The notes below the pieces were generated by a model. That model was given only the letters and a program-made list of their open reading frames with translations, made no database searches and was not told the origin of the DNA. Positions 10,718-24,200 of a stretch of 64,000 nucleotides of DNA are shown piece after piece (the stretch's first letter is position 1; the number at the start of each line of letters is the position of its first letter). The stretch comes from Tanytarsus gracilentus (lineage: Eukaryota; Arthropoda; Insecta; Diptera; Chironomidae), in NCBI GenBank assembly GCA_038502055.1, contig JAXRKN010000020.1, forward strand, positions 496,001 to 560,000, given 5' to 3'. The translations under genes were made by a program, and so were the position numbers.

Positions 10718-11673
10718 ATGACTTTAAGGTGAGTCGAGTGATGTAAACGGTTGAATAAAATCTTTTTATAATATTAATAATTTTTGTTTCAATTTTTTCT
10801 AACAAATTTATTTTTAGTTCACTTCTTCTTCTTCTTTTCCTTCTGACCTATTCAACTTCCATCGAAATCCGATGTGACTACAAAAAAAGTCGCTGGATTC
10901 CTGAACTTCCAACATTTTACGAATGTGAAGTGACGTCAAGTGTCATTGAGACAATCGAAGACGCGAACATCACCGGCGTGTCTGGATCTCACCTTCCAGG
11001 ACTCAACAACAATGACATCCTCTCCATTTATCTCTACCGAAGCAAACCAATTCGATTTTTTCCTCAAAATATCGAGAAATATTTTCCAAATCTTCAAATT
11101 ATCTCGATTGTGGTTGAAAATTTGAGAGAAGTCAAGAAAGAAGATTTAAAAAATTATTCAAAGTTGAAAGTTTTGTATTTGGACTCGAATGAGATTGAAA
11201 GACTCGAGAAAGATTTATTTGCGAATAATCCAAAGTTGGAATTTATTAATTTCAGCAATAATCGAATAAATTTCGTTGATTTGAGTGTTTTTAAGAAATT
11301 GCCGTACCTAAAAACTTTGTGGTTCGAAAATAATGATTGCTACTCGAGAAAAGTTGAAAATAATCGACTTGAGACTTTGGCATTGATAAGTGCAATTAGA
11401 GAAACTTGTTACATCGATGATTTCTTAATTAAAATTAACGACTTTGGAATTAATGAATTTAAAAATTTAAAAAATGAAATTCAAAATTTAAAAAATGAAA
11501 ATTTAAATTTAAGAAATGAAAATGAAAATCTCAAAATGGAAAATCTAAAATTGAAAATTGAATGTGATTTAAAATTTGAAAATTTAAAAAAATTTGAAAA
11601 TAATTTTGAAACTTGTGTGAGTGATTTGAAAAATTTAACAAAATTTGCTGTCGAGAGAATTAAAAGAAATTAA
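10718..11673 (+). CDS. Secreted leucine-rich-repeat protein with coiled-coil tail
   Basis: An 11-bp first exon (10718-10728, MTL plus two bases) splices to 10818-11673, giving 288 residues. This supplies the signal peptide MTLSSLLLLLFLLTYSTSI. A Cys-bearing cap follows (IRCDYKKSRW...YECEVT), then about four LRRs (LQIISIVVENLREV, LKVLYLDSNEIERL, LEFINFSNNRINFV, LKTLWFENNDCYS) and a Cys-capped end. The tail, about 170-260, is a heptad-like coiled coil made of repeated LKNEN/LRNEN units. LRR plus coiled coil recalls mosquito LRIM/APL1 immune proteins, but the short LRR array and absence of their Cys pattern make this only an analogy. Confidence 0.82.
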
Positions 11674-12397
11674 AATTGTGAAAAATTTCGGGATGCAAAA
11701 ATTAATTTTTTTTAAGATTTTTTAATTAAAAAATTTATTTTTCCTCAAAATCATAACAACAGCAATTGTACAACATAAAATCCACAAAATTGAAACCAAA
11801 ATTCCGAGATAAATTGAGCGATGAAAGAATTGTGACGCAAATAAATTTAAAATTTTTAGTGTGAGGTCACTAAACGGATATAAATTTCTAATAAAAGCCC
11901 ATAACCTATTGCTTTATTATTGTTTCCGTCAATGTTTTACGATGTAAATTATTTTTTTACCGGCGAATGTAAATTTCAAGCAAAAAAAAAGTTTCGCGTC
12001 TTCTCTTTTAAACTTTTTATTAAGAGAATTAAATTTTATTCACTCTTAGCTTTACGAAGAGAGAAAATAATTTGAATTTTTATTTTATTTTTTGTGAGAA
12101 GTTAACTCAGTGTCGCTTGACCATTTAAATCAAGAAGGTGCAATTGATTTTTAAAGAGTTTGAAAAAATATTTTCGTTGGTGAAAAATTATATAAATTTT
12201 TTAAAACTTTTATTTTAATTTTAAACCGTTTTAAAAAATTACAAACTGATTTTTTTTAAAAAAAATAATTTGCTGTAAAAGTTTAGAAATTCGGAGTTAA
12301 ACTTTTTCTAAAATTAAACGATCATAAAGTTTTAAAATCAAAACGTCTAAAAATTCGACGATAAAAAATTCAAAAAGTTCTAAAAACTCTTTAAACC
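11674..12397. other. Intergenic
   Basis: 724 bp between the LRR and ABC genes; AT-rich, nothing identified. Confidence 0.4.
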
Positions 12398-15020
12398 ATG
12401 ACAACCGCACTGTCGATTCGAAATGCCTTCAAAAGTTATCCACAAAAAGGTGAAAATGTCAAAGTTTTAGACAATTTCAATCTCACAGCTAAAAGAGGTT
12501 CAATGTGAGCTTTTTAAAATTCTCTAAAATATTTAATTTAATTATAAACTTTCAGTTACTGCCTGATCGGTCCATCGGGCGCGGGCAAAACAACTTTATT
12601 CTCATCAATTCTCGGCATCACTCAACTCGACTCGGGTGAAATTTCAATTTTCGGTCACGGCACTGAGAAATCTCGTAAACTCGCTCAACTGCCGCAAGTC
12701 GTTGGTTTCATGCCGCAGGAGACGAGTTTAGTTGAGGAGCTGACAGTGAGTGAAAATTTGAGCTTTTTCGCGAATCTTTATGAGATGAGTTCGGATGATT
12801 TTGAGAAGCGTTATGAAGTGCTTCGAAATGTCCTTGAAATTCCGGCCGACAATCGAAGAGTCGCAAACTGTTCCGGCGGTCAAAAGAGAAGAATTTCCCT
12901 TGCGATTGCGATTTTGTGCGAGCCGAAATTGCTTTTTTTAGACGAGTGAGTTTGAAATTTATTTAATTTTTAACTTTTTATTCAAATTAATTTTTAGACC
13001 GACAGTCGGTGTCGATCCAATTCTGCGCGAAAATATTTGGAAATTTCTTCGAAGTTCAGTTGAAAATAACAATATGACAGTCATCGTCACAACGCACTAC
13101 ATAAATGAAGCCGAGCAGAGTGACTGCGTCGGAATGTTGAGGCAAGGTCGACTCCTCATCGAAGACTCGCCGAAAGTCATTTACGAAAAATTCAATTTAA
13201 ATTCTCTCGATGACGTTTTCGCTTTGTTGTGCACTAAAAATGTGGAGGGAAAATTTATTGAGGTGGTCAATAATTTTGATGAAAAAGAAGAAAATGTTTT
13301 AGGAAGTTTGGAAAAAATCAATCAAAAATTTGAAGGCGAAAGGAAAAATTTCAGCACTCAAAGATTAAAATCGTTGATTAAAAAAGAATTTTTGGTGCTT
13401 TTGAGACAGCCAGCGTGAGTTTGAAAATTTAAAATTTATTTTAAAAATTTTTTTAAAAATTTATAAATTATTAAAATATTTTTAAATTATTTAAAAACTT
13501 TTTTATAAAAAATCAAAATTCTTATGAACAATTTTAAAAATATTTTTTCGAAATTTTGGATATTTTTTTAAGAAATTTTTATTTTTATTTTTTAAATATT
13601 TTTTCCTAAATTTTTTCGATACAAAAAAATAATTTTCTTCTCTCCTTTTCAGTCTTTTTCTCTTCATTCTTCTTCTTCCCGTCTCAAGTTTCTATTTTTG
13701 TGGTCAAATATTTTTCTATCCATCTTTCACTCCAATCGGAATCATCAACAACGAAGTTAATTGCACGAATTTGCCTCGCAACTCCTCTCAAAGTTGTGTT
13801 TATGAAAATTTATCGTGTCGACAAATTGACGAAATTAAAAAAACACAAAAATTCAAAATTATAAACTACAAAAATTTTGATGACGCTTTGAGTGACGGAA
13901 AAGCTGGAAAACTTTATGGAATTTTAAATTTTAAGAGAAATTTTTCGCAAACACTTTCGAGGAGACTAAAGCCAGTGACTGAAGTTGAACTCGATGAAGA
14001 TCTTTACGTGATTGATTTCTATCCAGATCACTCTGACTTGCACATGGCTCAATTTGTGATTAAATCTATTGAAAAATCAATCAAAGAATTTTTGTCAAAT
14101 TTAATAGAAAAAAATTGCAATTTATCACCGAAATTAGCTGTGATCGCTCCTGTGAATTTTGAACAGCCGATTTACAGTTATCCCGACAATTCTTACTTGG
14201 GCGATTTGGTTTATTCTTTTTACTTCGGGTGAGTTTTAAAAATTATTAAAATAAAAATAAATTAAATATTCTTCAGGATGCTTTTCATGCTCTCAATCTC
14301 CTTCTGCTGCCTGAGTGTCATCAACGATCGCAAAAATGGCTCTTGGAATCGCGAACTTCTCTCAGGTGTTTCACTCTTCGAGGTCATCGTTGCACACTTC
14401 ATCGTTAACATTGTCGTGATGATCTTTCAGCTTTCAAGTCTCTTTTTCATCTTCAAGTACACGATGGATTTACCCAATAATGGCAATGTTATGGTTGAGT
14501 CACTGCTCACCATCCTGATTTACATTTCAGGCGTTAGCTTTGGACTTTTGTTCTCGTGTGAGGTTGAGAGCTATTTTTTGGCTGTTTATACTTCAATTGG
14601 ACTGACAATAGGTCAGGTGATTCTAAGCGGAAGTATTTGGTGAGTTTTTTTTGAGAATTTTAATAATTTTAATAATTTTAATAATTTTATTAATTTTAAT
14701 AATTTTTAATAATTTTAATAATTTTATTAATTTTAATAATTTTAATAATTTCAATAATTTCAATAATTTTAATTAGTAATTAACAAAAAAATTTTCTACC
14801 ACATTTCAGGCCCCTGAGTGGCATGCATTTTCTCATCAAACCACTCGCTTACATTTTTCCAGCAACTCTTCCCGCTCAAGCTCTGAAAAATATGTTTTTG
14901 AAGGGATTTCTCTGCCATTGGTCGATCTTAATTGGCTTTTTAATACCTTTAGGTTGGATTTTGTTTAGTTTTTTAGGACTTTTGTTTGTGTTGAGGAGAA
15001 AAAAGTTTTCTTCATTGTAA
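12398..15020 (+). CDS. ABC transporter, ABCH-type half transporter
   Basis: Half transporter with NBD first, then membrane domain. ABCH proteins are arthropod-enriched relatives of ABCG and export lipids, for example to the cuticle, or xenobiotics. Exons 12398-12504, 12556-12945, 12998-13414, 13653-14228, 14277-14639, 14810-15020 close to 687 residues. The NBD shows Walker A GPSGAGKTT (41-49), VGFMPQE (Q-loop), signature CSGGQKRR (from 141), Walker B LLFLDEP (161-167) and H-loop TTHYINEAE (His199). PTVGVDP after Walker B is the ABCH style. The membrane half starts after ALFLFILLLPVSSFYF, carries an extracellular loop with NCTNLP..., and ends in three to four helices plus RRKKFSSL. It must homodimerise or pair with another half transporter. 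Confidence 0.92.
14650..14775 (+). repeat. AT-rich tandem repeat in ABCH intron 5
   Basis: About 14 near-identical copies of a TTTTAATAA unit with occasional ATTAA variants. Confidence 0.8.
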
Positions 15021-15650
15021 ATTTTTAAGTTTGTTTTTCTAAACTTTGAGTTTATAAAAAATTCTTCTAGAAATTATTTAAAAAGTGCAAGGTGTGGAAA
15101 AAGTGCAAAAAATATAATTTAAAATTGTAAATTTTTGAGATATTGAAAAATTCTAAATTTTTCTTAAAATTCTTCAATAATTTTTGAAATTCAGAGGTTC
15201 ACACCCCTTGCAAAATTGTTTTCACTAAAAATTAATCGACCTAAAAAATTTTTTTTAAACCCTCAAACAGTTCCAAAGATCGAAAGTGAATTTTTTCTCT
15301 TCATTTTAATTTAAATAACACTTTTTGCTATTAAATTTCAAGTGATGAGAACTTATCTTATTTTTTTCCCTCTGGTTAAATTATAAATTTCATGACTTTT
15401 AATTATTTTTTGTTAAATGCTAAGTACAATAAAAATTAAATGAATTGAAACATGCAAAAAAATGTTTTTTTTTTGATTGATTCGTCAATATTTGAAATGC
15501 CACGCGAAAAAAATCCACCTTGAAGGTTGCAAATTTTTAGGAGTCACTCAGTGTGATTTAGACAATCGTCGCGAGTGCTTGTGGGTGCCTAAAATAAAAC
15601 AACCACAAATTATTGTGGTTTTTAATGATTTAAGAGTGAAATTTAAAATT
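15021..15650. other. Intergenic
   Basis: 630 bp. An open frame runs through 15477-15683 but its only ATG is at 15651, the CD36 start; the upstream part shows no protein-like character. Confidence 0.5.
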
Positions 15651-18223
15651 ATGATTTCTGGTAAAAAGAAAATGAAAATTTAATAAGAAAAAAATTAAAA
15701 TTAATTTCTTTAAATTGCAGCAAATTATCCGTTTAAAAATTTCTTGACTTTATTTTTGTGTCTGATAATTTTCTACGCTTTTTGGTACACAAATTTTTAC
15801 AATATTTTAGTTCTAAGGGTGAGTAAAAATTTAAAAAGTGAAAGTGAAAAATTTAATGAGCTTTTTAAGCTTTTCAATTTATTTAAATTTAAAACCGTTA
15901 AAAATAAAATCTTCAATGGTTTTAAATAAATAACGGAATTTTAAAATCGATATAATTGAAAAAATAAATAAAAAAAATTCGAAGGTTTTAAAAATTATTA
16001 AATTCAACATGCGCAATTTAATTTTTAAAAATCGAATTCTTAACTCAATAATTTTTCATTCAAGTGATCGAAAGAATTTTTTTTGGCATGCCTTCAAGCA
16101 ATTAAAATTCAAGACGAGTGTGAGCTGTTGAGGTTTATTATTAATTCTTTATTTACGCACTAAAATCGCAATTGCTGTTAATAACAGCTGATTTAATTTT
16201 ACATAATAAAATTTTTTTGAATAGTTTAGAATATTTAAAAAATATTTGCTTAAAGTTGATAATTTTTATTGTAAACAAGTTTTAATCCTAATTTTTTCTC
16301 ACAAAAAAAACAAATATTTGCTTTTTGGTATTTAGCAATTTTGGGAGAATTTTATTATATAAATAGGAAGAAAAATATTTTTCTGATTTTCGCAATGATT
16401 ATTTAATAATTAGATCGCAACTTTTGGCACAACAAATTCGCTCTTGATGCCTCTGTGGATGGATCTCAGAAAACAAATGAACGTTTACGTTTTTAACTAC
16501 ACAAACATTGATAATTTCATGAGCGGAAATGAGTCAATAATTAAAATTGATGAGATCGGACCGTACGTTTATAAAGATGAAGCTAAAAAATTGAATTTAA
16601 AGGAGTTTGAGAATTTCATAACGTTTCAGGTGAGAATTTAAAGTTTTGGATTTAAATTTTTTGAAAAAAATTTGAATTTAAATTTTTTTGAATGAATTTA
16701 AAATTTTAATTTTTTGAGTTTTAAATATTTTGAATGGATTTTTAATTTTTGGATGAATTTAGAATTTTAAATTTTTGTAGAAATTTTGAGTTTGAAAAAA
16801 TTTCGATCTATTTTTGAGTTAAAATTTTTTGAAAAAAATTTGAATTTAAGTTTTTTTGAATAAATTATGATTTTAAATTTTCTGAATTTTCCTAAATTTG
16901 TCATTTTAAATTCATAAATTTTTTTAAAAAATGAATTTTTAGTTTTTAAATTTTAAATTGTCCCACAGGAAAACGTCACTTTAACTTTTTCCCCCTCTCG
17001 ATCTGGCAATCTCAACGACACCGACAAAATTATTTCACCAAATCTCGCTTTCCTCAGTTCAATTCCCGATGTCACTGAAATGGGATCATTCGCCGAGTTC
17101 GGACTCTCAACAATGGTTCGATTTCTCAAAATAAAACAATTCGAAGAAGTTGAAGTGAAAAAATTCCTGTTCGGTTACCAAAATGATTTCATCGACATCG
17201 CTTTGAAGTTTAAGAAAAATTTCACGCCCGAAATGGTTGGAGTTTTAACTCGAAGGACTGGAGTTCAAAACTGGAACGTGACTTTTGACCCGAGTGAATT
17301 TGATCCGTTGAGAGTAAACTCGGTTGGTAAAAAATTTAAAATGAACGCTTGGAAAAGTGAAAACTGCAATAAAATTCATGGAAGCGATGGATTTTATGTT
17401 AATGCTGAGGACGTCTGGAATAAAAAGGATTTATTTGCTTTCTTGCCGTTTTTATGTTTGACTTTTCAGTCGAACTTTGTTGGGGAGGTAAAAAAATGAC
17501 GAAATTATTTATAAGAATTTTCGAAAAATATTTTTTTGAATTTTTAAAAAATATTATTTAAATTTTTAAAAAATAATTTTTTGATTTTTTAAAAAATAAT
17601 TTTTTGAATTTTTGAAAATATTTTTTTAAAATTTCTAAATTTTTTCTCAGGGTCAATTCAACTATCTCAACTTACGTTCGTTCGTCTACGAACTTCCTCA
17701 AGACATTTACTCGCATTCATCGCCAAATTACTGTGAAGCGAAATCATCTCAACAATCATGCCACGATGGACTTCTAGACATGTCGAGTTGCCTCAACGTT
17801 CCAATCTTCATTTCACATCCACATTTTCTCTATGGCGATCCGAAACTCTCAGAATTATTTGATGGATTGAATCCGATTAAAGAGAAACATTTATCGTCAT
17901 TTCACATGCATCCGAGAGTTGGCGCTCCCTTTGGTGGTTTCTTTAGGTTTCAATTTAACATTAAAGTTTCGCATTTTAGAGAAAATTTTAAATCTTTTCC
18001 CGATGACATGGTTCTGCCAATTGCTTGGATTGATCTCAAGACGGAAACTAAAGAATGGCTTTGGTTTGAAGTTTTTTGCGGTTTATCGAAATTTATTGAT
18101 TTTGTGGAAATTTTAGGAAAATATGGATCAATTTTTGGTGTTTTTTATTCGTGTTGGAAAGTTTTAAGTAATTTTATAACTCAGACTGACTATGAAAGTG
18201 TTAAAATGAGTGAAATAAAGTAA
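15651..18223 (+). CDS. CD36-family scavenger receptor
   Basis: Class B scavenger receptor: lipid-binding ectodomain between two membrane helices; insect members take up carotenoids, lipids or pheromones. Exons 15651-15660, 15721-15818, 16414-16629, 16969-17487, 17651-18223 give 471 residues. The 10-bp first exon encodes MIS plus one base. The TM segment FLTLFLCLIIFYAFWY follows, then IATFGTTNSLLMPLWMDL, YVFNYTNIDNFMSG and IDEIGPYVYKDE, as in the family. The ectodomain has Cys residues in FYVNAEDVW / SPNYCEAKSSQQSCHDGLLDMSSCLNVPIFISHPHF. The C-terminal hydrophobic stretch around ILGKYGSIFGVFYSCWKVL is the second helix. Somewhat divergent, with a shorter C-terminus than SNMP1. Confidence 0.88.
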
Positions 18224-18904
18224 AAAATTATAGGAAAAAATTTAAATCTAAATGTTTGTTTTAAAGCTTTAATGTTTTTATTGCGTTTCATTTTTCAATA
18301 TGTTCCATTTTCCACTGTGTTCTACTTCTATTTTGTTCCTTTTTTATCATGTTCCATTTTCCATTGTGTTTAATTTTTCACGTAGTTTCATTTTCCACCA
18401 TGTTCTATTTTCCACTATGTTCCAATTTTCAATTTGTGCTATTTCTGTTCGGTTTAGTTTTTCATCATTTTCTATTTTCCACTGTGTTTCATTTTCCATG
18501 CTGCTCCATTTTCATATCCATTCTAATCGATTCCTTGTTCAATTACGAGTTCAACGAGGTGCATGAAGCCATATAAGAAATATTTTGGGTGAAAATTTAC
18601 ATTATGACTGTCCATGGCACGACCTTTGGTTACGCTAAAAATTGAATGAGTGTTAATAATGAAAATACCGCACATTATGGTGTCAAATTCCATAATTTAA
18701 TTTCAGAATGAACAAAAACGTGTAAAAATATGTTTTAATAACGCATGCATGCATAGACTACTTTTCTTTTCGAATGACTCGTTAAGCATCTCTCGCAAGA
18801 AGAATTTCAGTGCTAAACAAAGCGTGAAAATTATGTTAAGAAATTTTTTTTACTTTTTTTAACTCAGTTTCTTTGAAGTTGTCGCGTTCGCAAGTCACAA
18901 AAAA
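18224..18904. other. Intergenic
   Basis: 681 bp made of the minisatellite above plus AT-rich DNA; TGCATGCATGCA-like palindrome near 18744. Confidence 0.4.
18285..18520 (+). repeat. Degenerate minisatellite
   Basis: Irregular tandem array of a 16-18 bp unit, TTCYATTTTCCAYYRTG, at least eight recognisable copies with spacers, in the 3' flank of the CD36 gene. Open frames across it are repeat artefacts. Confidence 0.7.
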
Positions 18905-20690
18905 ATGTGCATAAAATATTTCCTCACACTCTTGATAAGTTTTCAAGGAGTAATCTCGAAGATGCAAGACTTCACTCTCAACTTTGACGATATCCTAAAT
19001 GAAAATTTAATGCCAGCCGCTTTGATGCTAATCGAGGAGAAAGACAGCAACGCGTGGAGAAATTTATCATCGGAAAATCTAGACCATGAGTTTGAGTGCG
19101 TCACCAAGGATCAAATAAAAAAAGAAGATGGCGGCTTTCCCAATGCCTTACACTCGATGAGATTTCATCGAAAAATGATAAATGAGTTTTTGTGCAGCAA
19201 TTTTGTCGCCGAACAAATTCTCGAAGACATCCAGCCGACACAGATGAAAAAGAGATTTGGGTTGGCAGTGACAAGCTCGTCGGAAGTTGAAAATAATTCT
19301 CTATCAGCTCATGGAACTGTCACGAAGAGGATGCTGTTCGATGAAGGCTCATATCAATACAAAAATTGGCTCGCAAAGTAAGATTTATTTTTATATGAAA
19401 AAAAGAGAACATCCAACTTTAAACTGCCAAAATTCTTGTGTCATGATCTAAAGCTTAAATTCCATTAATTTTCAGAACGACCACACTCAATGACATTTAC
19501 AGGAACATGGGAATGGAGAAAAATTTCAATTCAAATTCAATCGACGATAAGACATCCGTCAACAACCGACAAGATCAGTTCGTCGACGATGGTATTGACG
19601 AAGAGTACGAGGAAGGAGAAGTGAGCGGATTTGTAGTGCAGAAACCTCTTTACCATGGTGGAATTAATTCGTTTAACCCACATGCAGTGAGTTGTGCTAT
19701 TACTCGGATTATTCACTTGCTATAAATTTCTCTTTCAGAACGTCATGCAAGCTGACGCCAAGTCTGGTAATTTTTTGAATTATTTTTACTTATTTCAAGT
19801 TGAGATTTACAAAAATTTATTTAAATTTAACTGAATCAAACTCATGACATTATCTTACACACCGACTTAGTACTTAAAAATTTAGAAACATTCGGAAATT
19901 TTGACAATCGACCTCCTCCTATTTCTTCTGTGATCCTTGAACCCGAATCCTCTTCATCCTCACCGACTTTTCTAAAGGACTTCAAATCTCTATCGAAAGG
20001 TATTTTAACAATTCGAAAGAACTTTGTTTGAATAAATTTATTGATCTTTTAGGCTATCAATATGGTCCAACAGCTCAACAGGATTATTCGTATGGGAATT
20101 ACATGCCGGCACCACCGATGTGGAGCAGTGGAGGAGGTCATATGAAGAGTGTCGGTCTTAGGGATCTCTTCGACATTGCATTAACCACATTAGCATTCCT
20201 CTCGTTCGGCATGTTCATCATACAAGTTATTATGTGCATAATTATGACGAAGAATGGAGACAACTCATCTGTGATGTTGCCGATGGAAATGGCGACGGCC
20301 GACGGTGGTGAAGTGGAAACAGCTGAACTCGAAGTGAGAGTCAAGCGAGCGATTGAAAATTTTGATCCGAACATCAAGACAGTTAATGAAATTTCAAAGC
20401 GTGCACTTCAATCCTTTGAGGCGTTTGTGGTGGCGAAGGATGACCAAGGGCAGTGCCTTAAGAGATTCATTTGCGAGAACAATAAATTTAGTCGTCGCAC
20501 GCGAGACCTTCACAAATATTTAATTCCTATCTTTGGCCTAAGTTTAAGCTGGATTTCGAATCGAATCAATAAAATGCCGATTTTAAATAATTTGGATCAG
20601 CTGCGAGCGGCAATTATCGGATTAGGTGGCGGAAAATGTGAAAGCTTTAAATGTGACGTTAAATTTTTAAAGAGTAAACGAAGAAAATGA
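18905..20690 (+). CDS. Unknown insect-type protein, signal peptide plus one TM
   Basis: Exons 18905-19377, 19476-19686, 19739-19766, 19871-19999, 20053-20690 join to 492 residues. Signal peptide MCIKYFLTLLISFQGVISK. The middle is acidic and low complexity (DDGIDEEYEEGEVSG). A conserved-looking block VGLRDLFDIALTTLAFLSFGMFIIQVIMCIIMT holds the one strong membrane helix (about 310-330). It is followed by a domain with QCLKRFICENN and a distal pair of Cys (KCESFKC). The CxxxxxCE pattern recalls the insect DM4/12-like family, but I cannot assign it. The predicted form is a type I-like membrane protein with a large luminal N-terminal half. Confidence 0.75.
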
Positions 20691-21287
20691 ATTTTTATAT
20701 TTATTTATTTTTGATTTGTAATAAAAATAATTTATTGAAACTTAATTTAGCGAATTTCGTTGACAAAAATATTTTAAATGCGAATTTTATTCACACAAAT
20801 ATTTTACATGCGAACGCATGCCGGCATGCAAGTTTTGTACCCACAATTTTATTTCCCCTCTCCTCCAGTCGGGTACTCAGCTCTCTCACAACATTGCGAG
20901 ATTATTTTTCTCTCTTCACTTCACATTAAACTTTTGTCGCGAACGGACACAAAATCCGCGTTTTAAAAAATAATTCTTTAAGTGTTTTTGATTATTTTTC
21001 TTACATTAACCAACTCCGAGAGACCTTTTTTCTCCTTCGTCTTTAAAGGTGAGTAAACGTGATTGGAATTCGAAATTACATCGTGAAAAAAAAGTGATTC
21101 ATGGACTGTCATATGTGACATCACAGGTGATCCAATGAATTTTGAGTGCTCACGGATTTTTACGATTAGTTTTATATTTTTTTGCTTTCGATAAAATGTG
21201 AACTGATAAGCGAATTTTGTGGCTTTTTATTGCAGTTACTAATTAGAAGAGATAAAAAAATATATATAAAAAAAATATTTGGAAATT
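20691..21287. promoter_or_regulatory. Promoter and 5' UTR region of Chd64
   Basis: 597 bp. A likely non-coding first exon ends at a strong donor TTAAAG|GTGAGTAAAC near 21048; the coding exon follows at 21288. The core promoter cannot be fixed. Confidence 0.4.
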
Positions 21288-24200
21288 ATGGCAGATCATC
21301 GAGCAGCAAAATCAGGTAGGTTGAGAAGAGTTTTTGAATAAACTAACGGAAAAGTTTTAGATTTTAAAAATATTTTGAAAGTTTCAAAATTTTAGAATTG
21401 TTTTAAAAAATTTAAAATAATTTTGAATTTCAAAATTTTAATATAATTTTGGAATTTTAAATGTTTAAAAATTTTGAAATTTTAAATTTTTAAAAAAAAT
21501 TTGAATATTTTATTTTGAGCTTTTTCAAATTTAAATTAAAATTTGTTTTGATATTTTAATTAAAACTTTTCATGATTTTGAATTTTTAACATCTAAAATC
21601 ATCAAAAAATTTTTATAAAACTTTTTTGTGTTTTTTTCCTAATAATTTTAAAAATTTGTAATTTTTTTTATAAAAACAAAAAAAATACAAATATTTTAAA
21701 ATATTTTTTAAAAAATATTAATTGCAATTCTTCACAATCCGCCTCTAAAATTTCTCTCTTCTTATTTTTTTCACATTCAACAGGCTTCGCCGCGGAGGCT
21801 CAGAGAAAGGTGAGTGATCTCTTTAAAACTTCTCGTTCTTCCTCTTCTTCTCGCTCCAACTCCAACTCTTCTCTCTCTCTCATTCTCCTTTTGTGAAACT
21901 TCTTTTTTTTTTCGAGTAACGAAATAAAAAAAGAGTCTTTTGGGTGCGGTTTCATAATCATCATCATTTAATGCCGTCTTGAGATCTTTTAAGTTGGTTT
22001 TTTGGAGTCGGTTAATAACTGACTTTTAGTGAGGTTGAAATGTGCGAAAAAAATATTTGAGTAAATTGTTATTGAGAGAGACAACATGGGGGTAATGGGT
22101 GAAAAGGGGTGTCATAAAGGGTTTTGGTGAGATTCGAATAGATTAAAAAAGTTTTTTTCTCGAATTTAATTTAGTTTTAATTTTTTAAACGAAGTTTATT
22201 ATTTTTATGAAATTTAAAAATTTAATTTAATTTTTTGAGTTTCTCAGAATCTCCCTAAATTCCATTCCTTAATCAAAACACACGCGACATTCCTCCAAAG
22301 CCAACCGCATGTGGATTTGTCATAAATAAAATTTTTCTATGACCTCATACGCGATTTTTCTCTCTCTTCACTATTTCATTTCTTTCTCTCTCTCTATGGA
22401 ATTATTAAAACACATTTTAATCATGCCATATGGTAGAGTAGGAAAATATTGATGATCGCACACGATTTTTTATGTGGAATGAGTAAGAGAAGGAGAGGGG
22501 CAAAAAAGTTATGTGAGCATTGCCTAAAAAGGCTGCAAAGGTGATTTCGAATTGTTGGAGGATTGAAGAATTAAATGAGTAACTGTGACTTTCGGCTACC
22601 TGTTGCATGATAAATCGAAGTGCGGTGGTTTTGTGAGGTGTGGAATTAATTAGAAATAAATTTAATTAATTGATGACAAATTTTGTGATTTTTTGAAGAA
22701 AAAAATTATTAAAATTTTCATTAATTTTTTTAAAATTCTTTTTTGTATAAAATTTTAACTTAATTTTTTTCTCTATTCTTTCTTAATGTGCAAAACTTCG
22801 CGCCTTATCCAGCCTAACAACGGCTTATAAAAAAAACCTCTAATTCCATGTTTGCTGACTCGCTTTTTAGCATTCATAGTTTTTTAACGTACACACCGGG
22901 TAATTTTTATCTCTCTTTATAATATTTTCTTCCCTCTGTATTAAAAACTTCACTGTGAATTTGTGACTTCTCTCTTTTTATATCATTTTCAATGTCAAGT
23001 CCATACACAATCGTAAAAAAGAAGAGTTTGGAGTTGAAATTGTGTGCTGACGGCTGCGGTCATAAAGAAAGAAATGAAAAATTTATTGCGAAACAATTTA
23101 ATGACAAGGATTAATAAAGTCTGGGGAGAAAAAATAGAGTTGGCGGTTGAGAATTTAATTAAGAAAATTTTAAATAATTTATTAATTTTCAAAATTTGTT
23201 TTTCAAAAATTAAAATTTCCTAAAAATTTTCAATTAAAATTCAAACTAAAATTTCTTCTTAAATTTTCTCGCAATATTTTTTCAATCCCAATTAACTCAA
23301 TTTTTCCTTCAACTAAATTCTCATTCACCCCTTCCCATAAAAAATTATCTTATGAATCAACAAGCCAGCGACAGCTCGACGCACAAACAACAGAAAAATA
23401 ACTATTTTTTTTTCTTCTCTCCACGCCGAGACGACGAGCCGGCGTTTTTACTGACTTTTACATTCTCAATGTACGTTATTTGATGATGTCATCCGAGTTC
23501 ATTTGATCATCTTCTGCTTCTCTCTCTCTCAGCACACATTAAAAATTCTTATGAAGTGAACCTTGACGAGAGTCAATTTTTGTTGTTCCAAAAATTATCG
23601 TTATTAATAATTTTTGGTTAATTTATTTCTCGTGAATTGAGTTTGTTGAATGTTAATTAAATTTTTGTGGTGTTTGTCTTTTATTTTTCTATGAATAGAC
23701 GAAAAGATTAAAATGGGAATTAGCGATTTTTTTGTGTCTGATTGGTGCTTCAATGATTGAAAGTGAAAAAAGTGTGGTTAACACATAAATTAGAGGTTTT
23801 TAAGTAGGGTGAATTCTCCTTAATTCGACATGTATTTTAAATTGGTAACTAATTTAAAGTTTTAAAAAAATTAGAGCTAAAAATTGAAAAAATCAAAACT
23901 CAAAATTGATTTTTGATTTTAAAAATTAGAAATAAATTCTAGAAATCTCCAATAATTTTTTTGGTATTTAAAAAGCTAAAAAATTCCTTAAAAAATCTCT
24001 AACTAAAATAAATATTTTTCTTCTTAATATTTTTATGATCTCACTCAAACTCACATGATGAATTATCGACCCACAGACCTTTCGAACTCAATCGCTTGTT
24101 GAGAAAGTCCAAAGAGTGAAAATGCCACATTTAAGTTCTCTTTTTATTTATTGTAAAATTTATATTAAAATCGTTGCTTTAGATCGCTATCGATTGACTT

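Noticed and set aside
15477..15683. 68-codon frame upstream of the CD36 TM exon as its N-terminus
   Set aside because: The only ATG in frame is at 15651, which gives a normal short CD36 N-terminus; the upstream part lacks a start.
18300..18576. Overlapping frames rich in FHFPLCS
   Set aside because: Translation of a minisatellite array.
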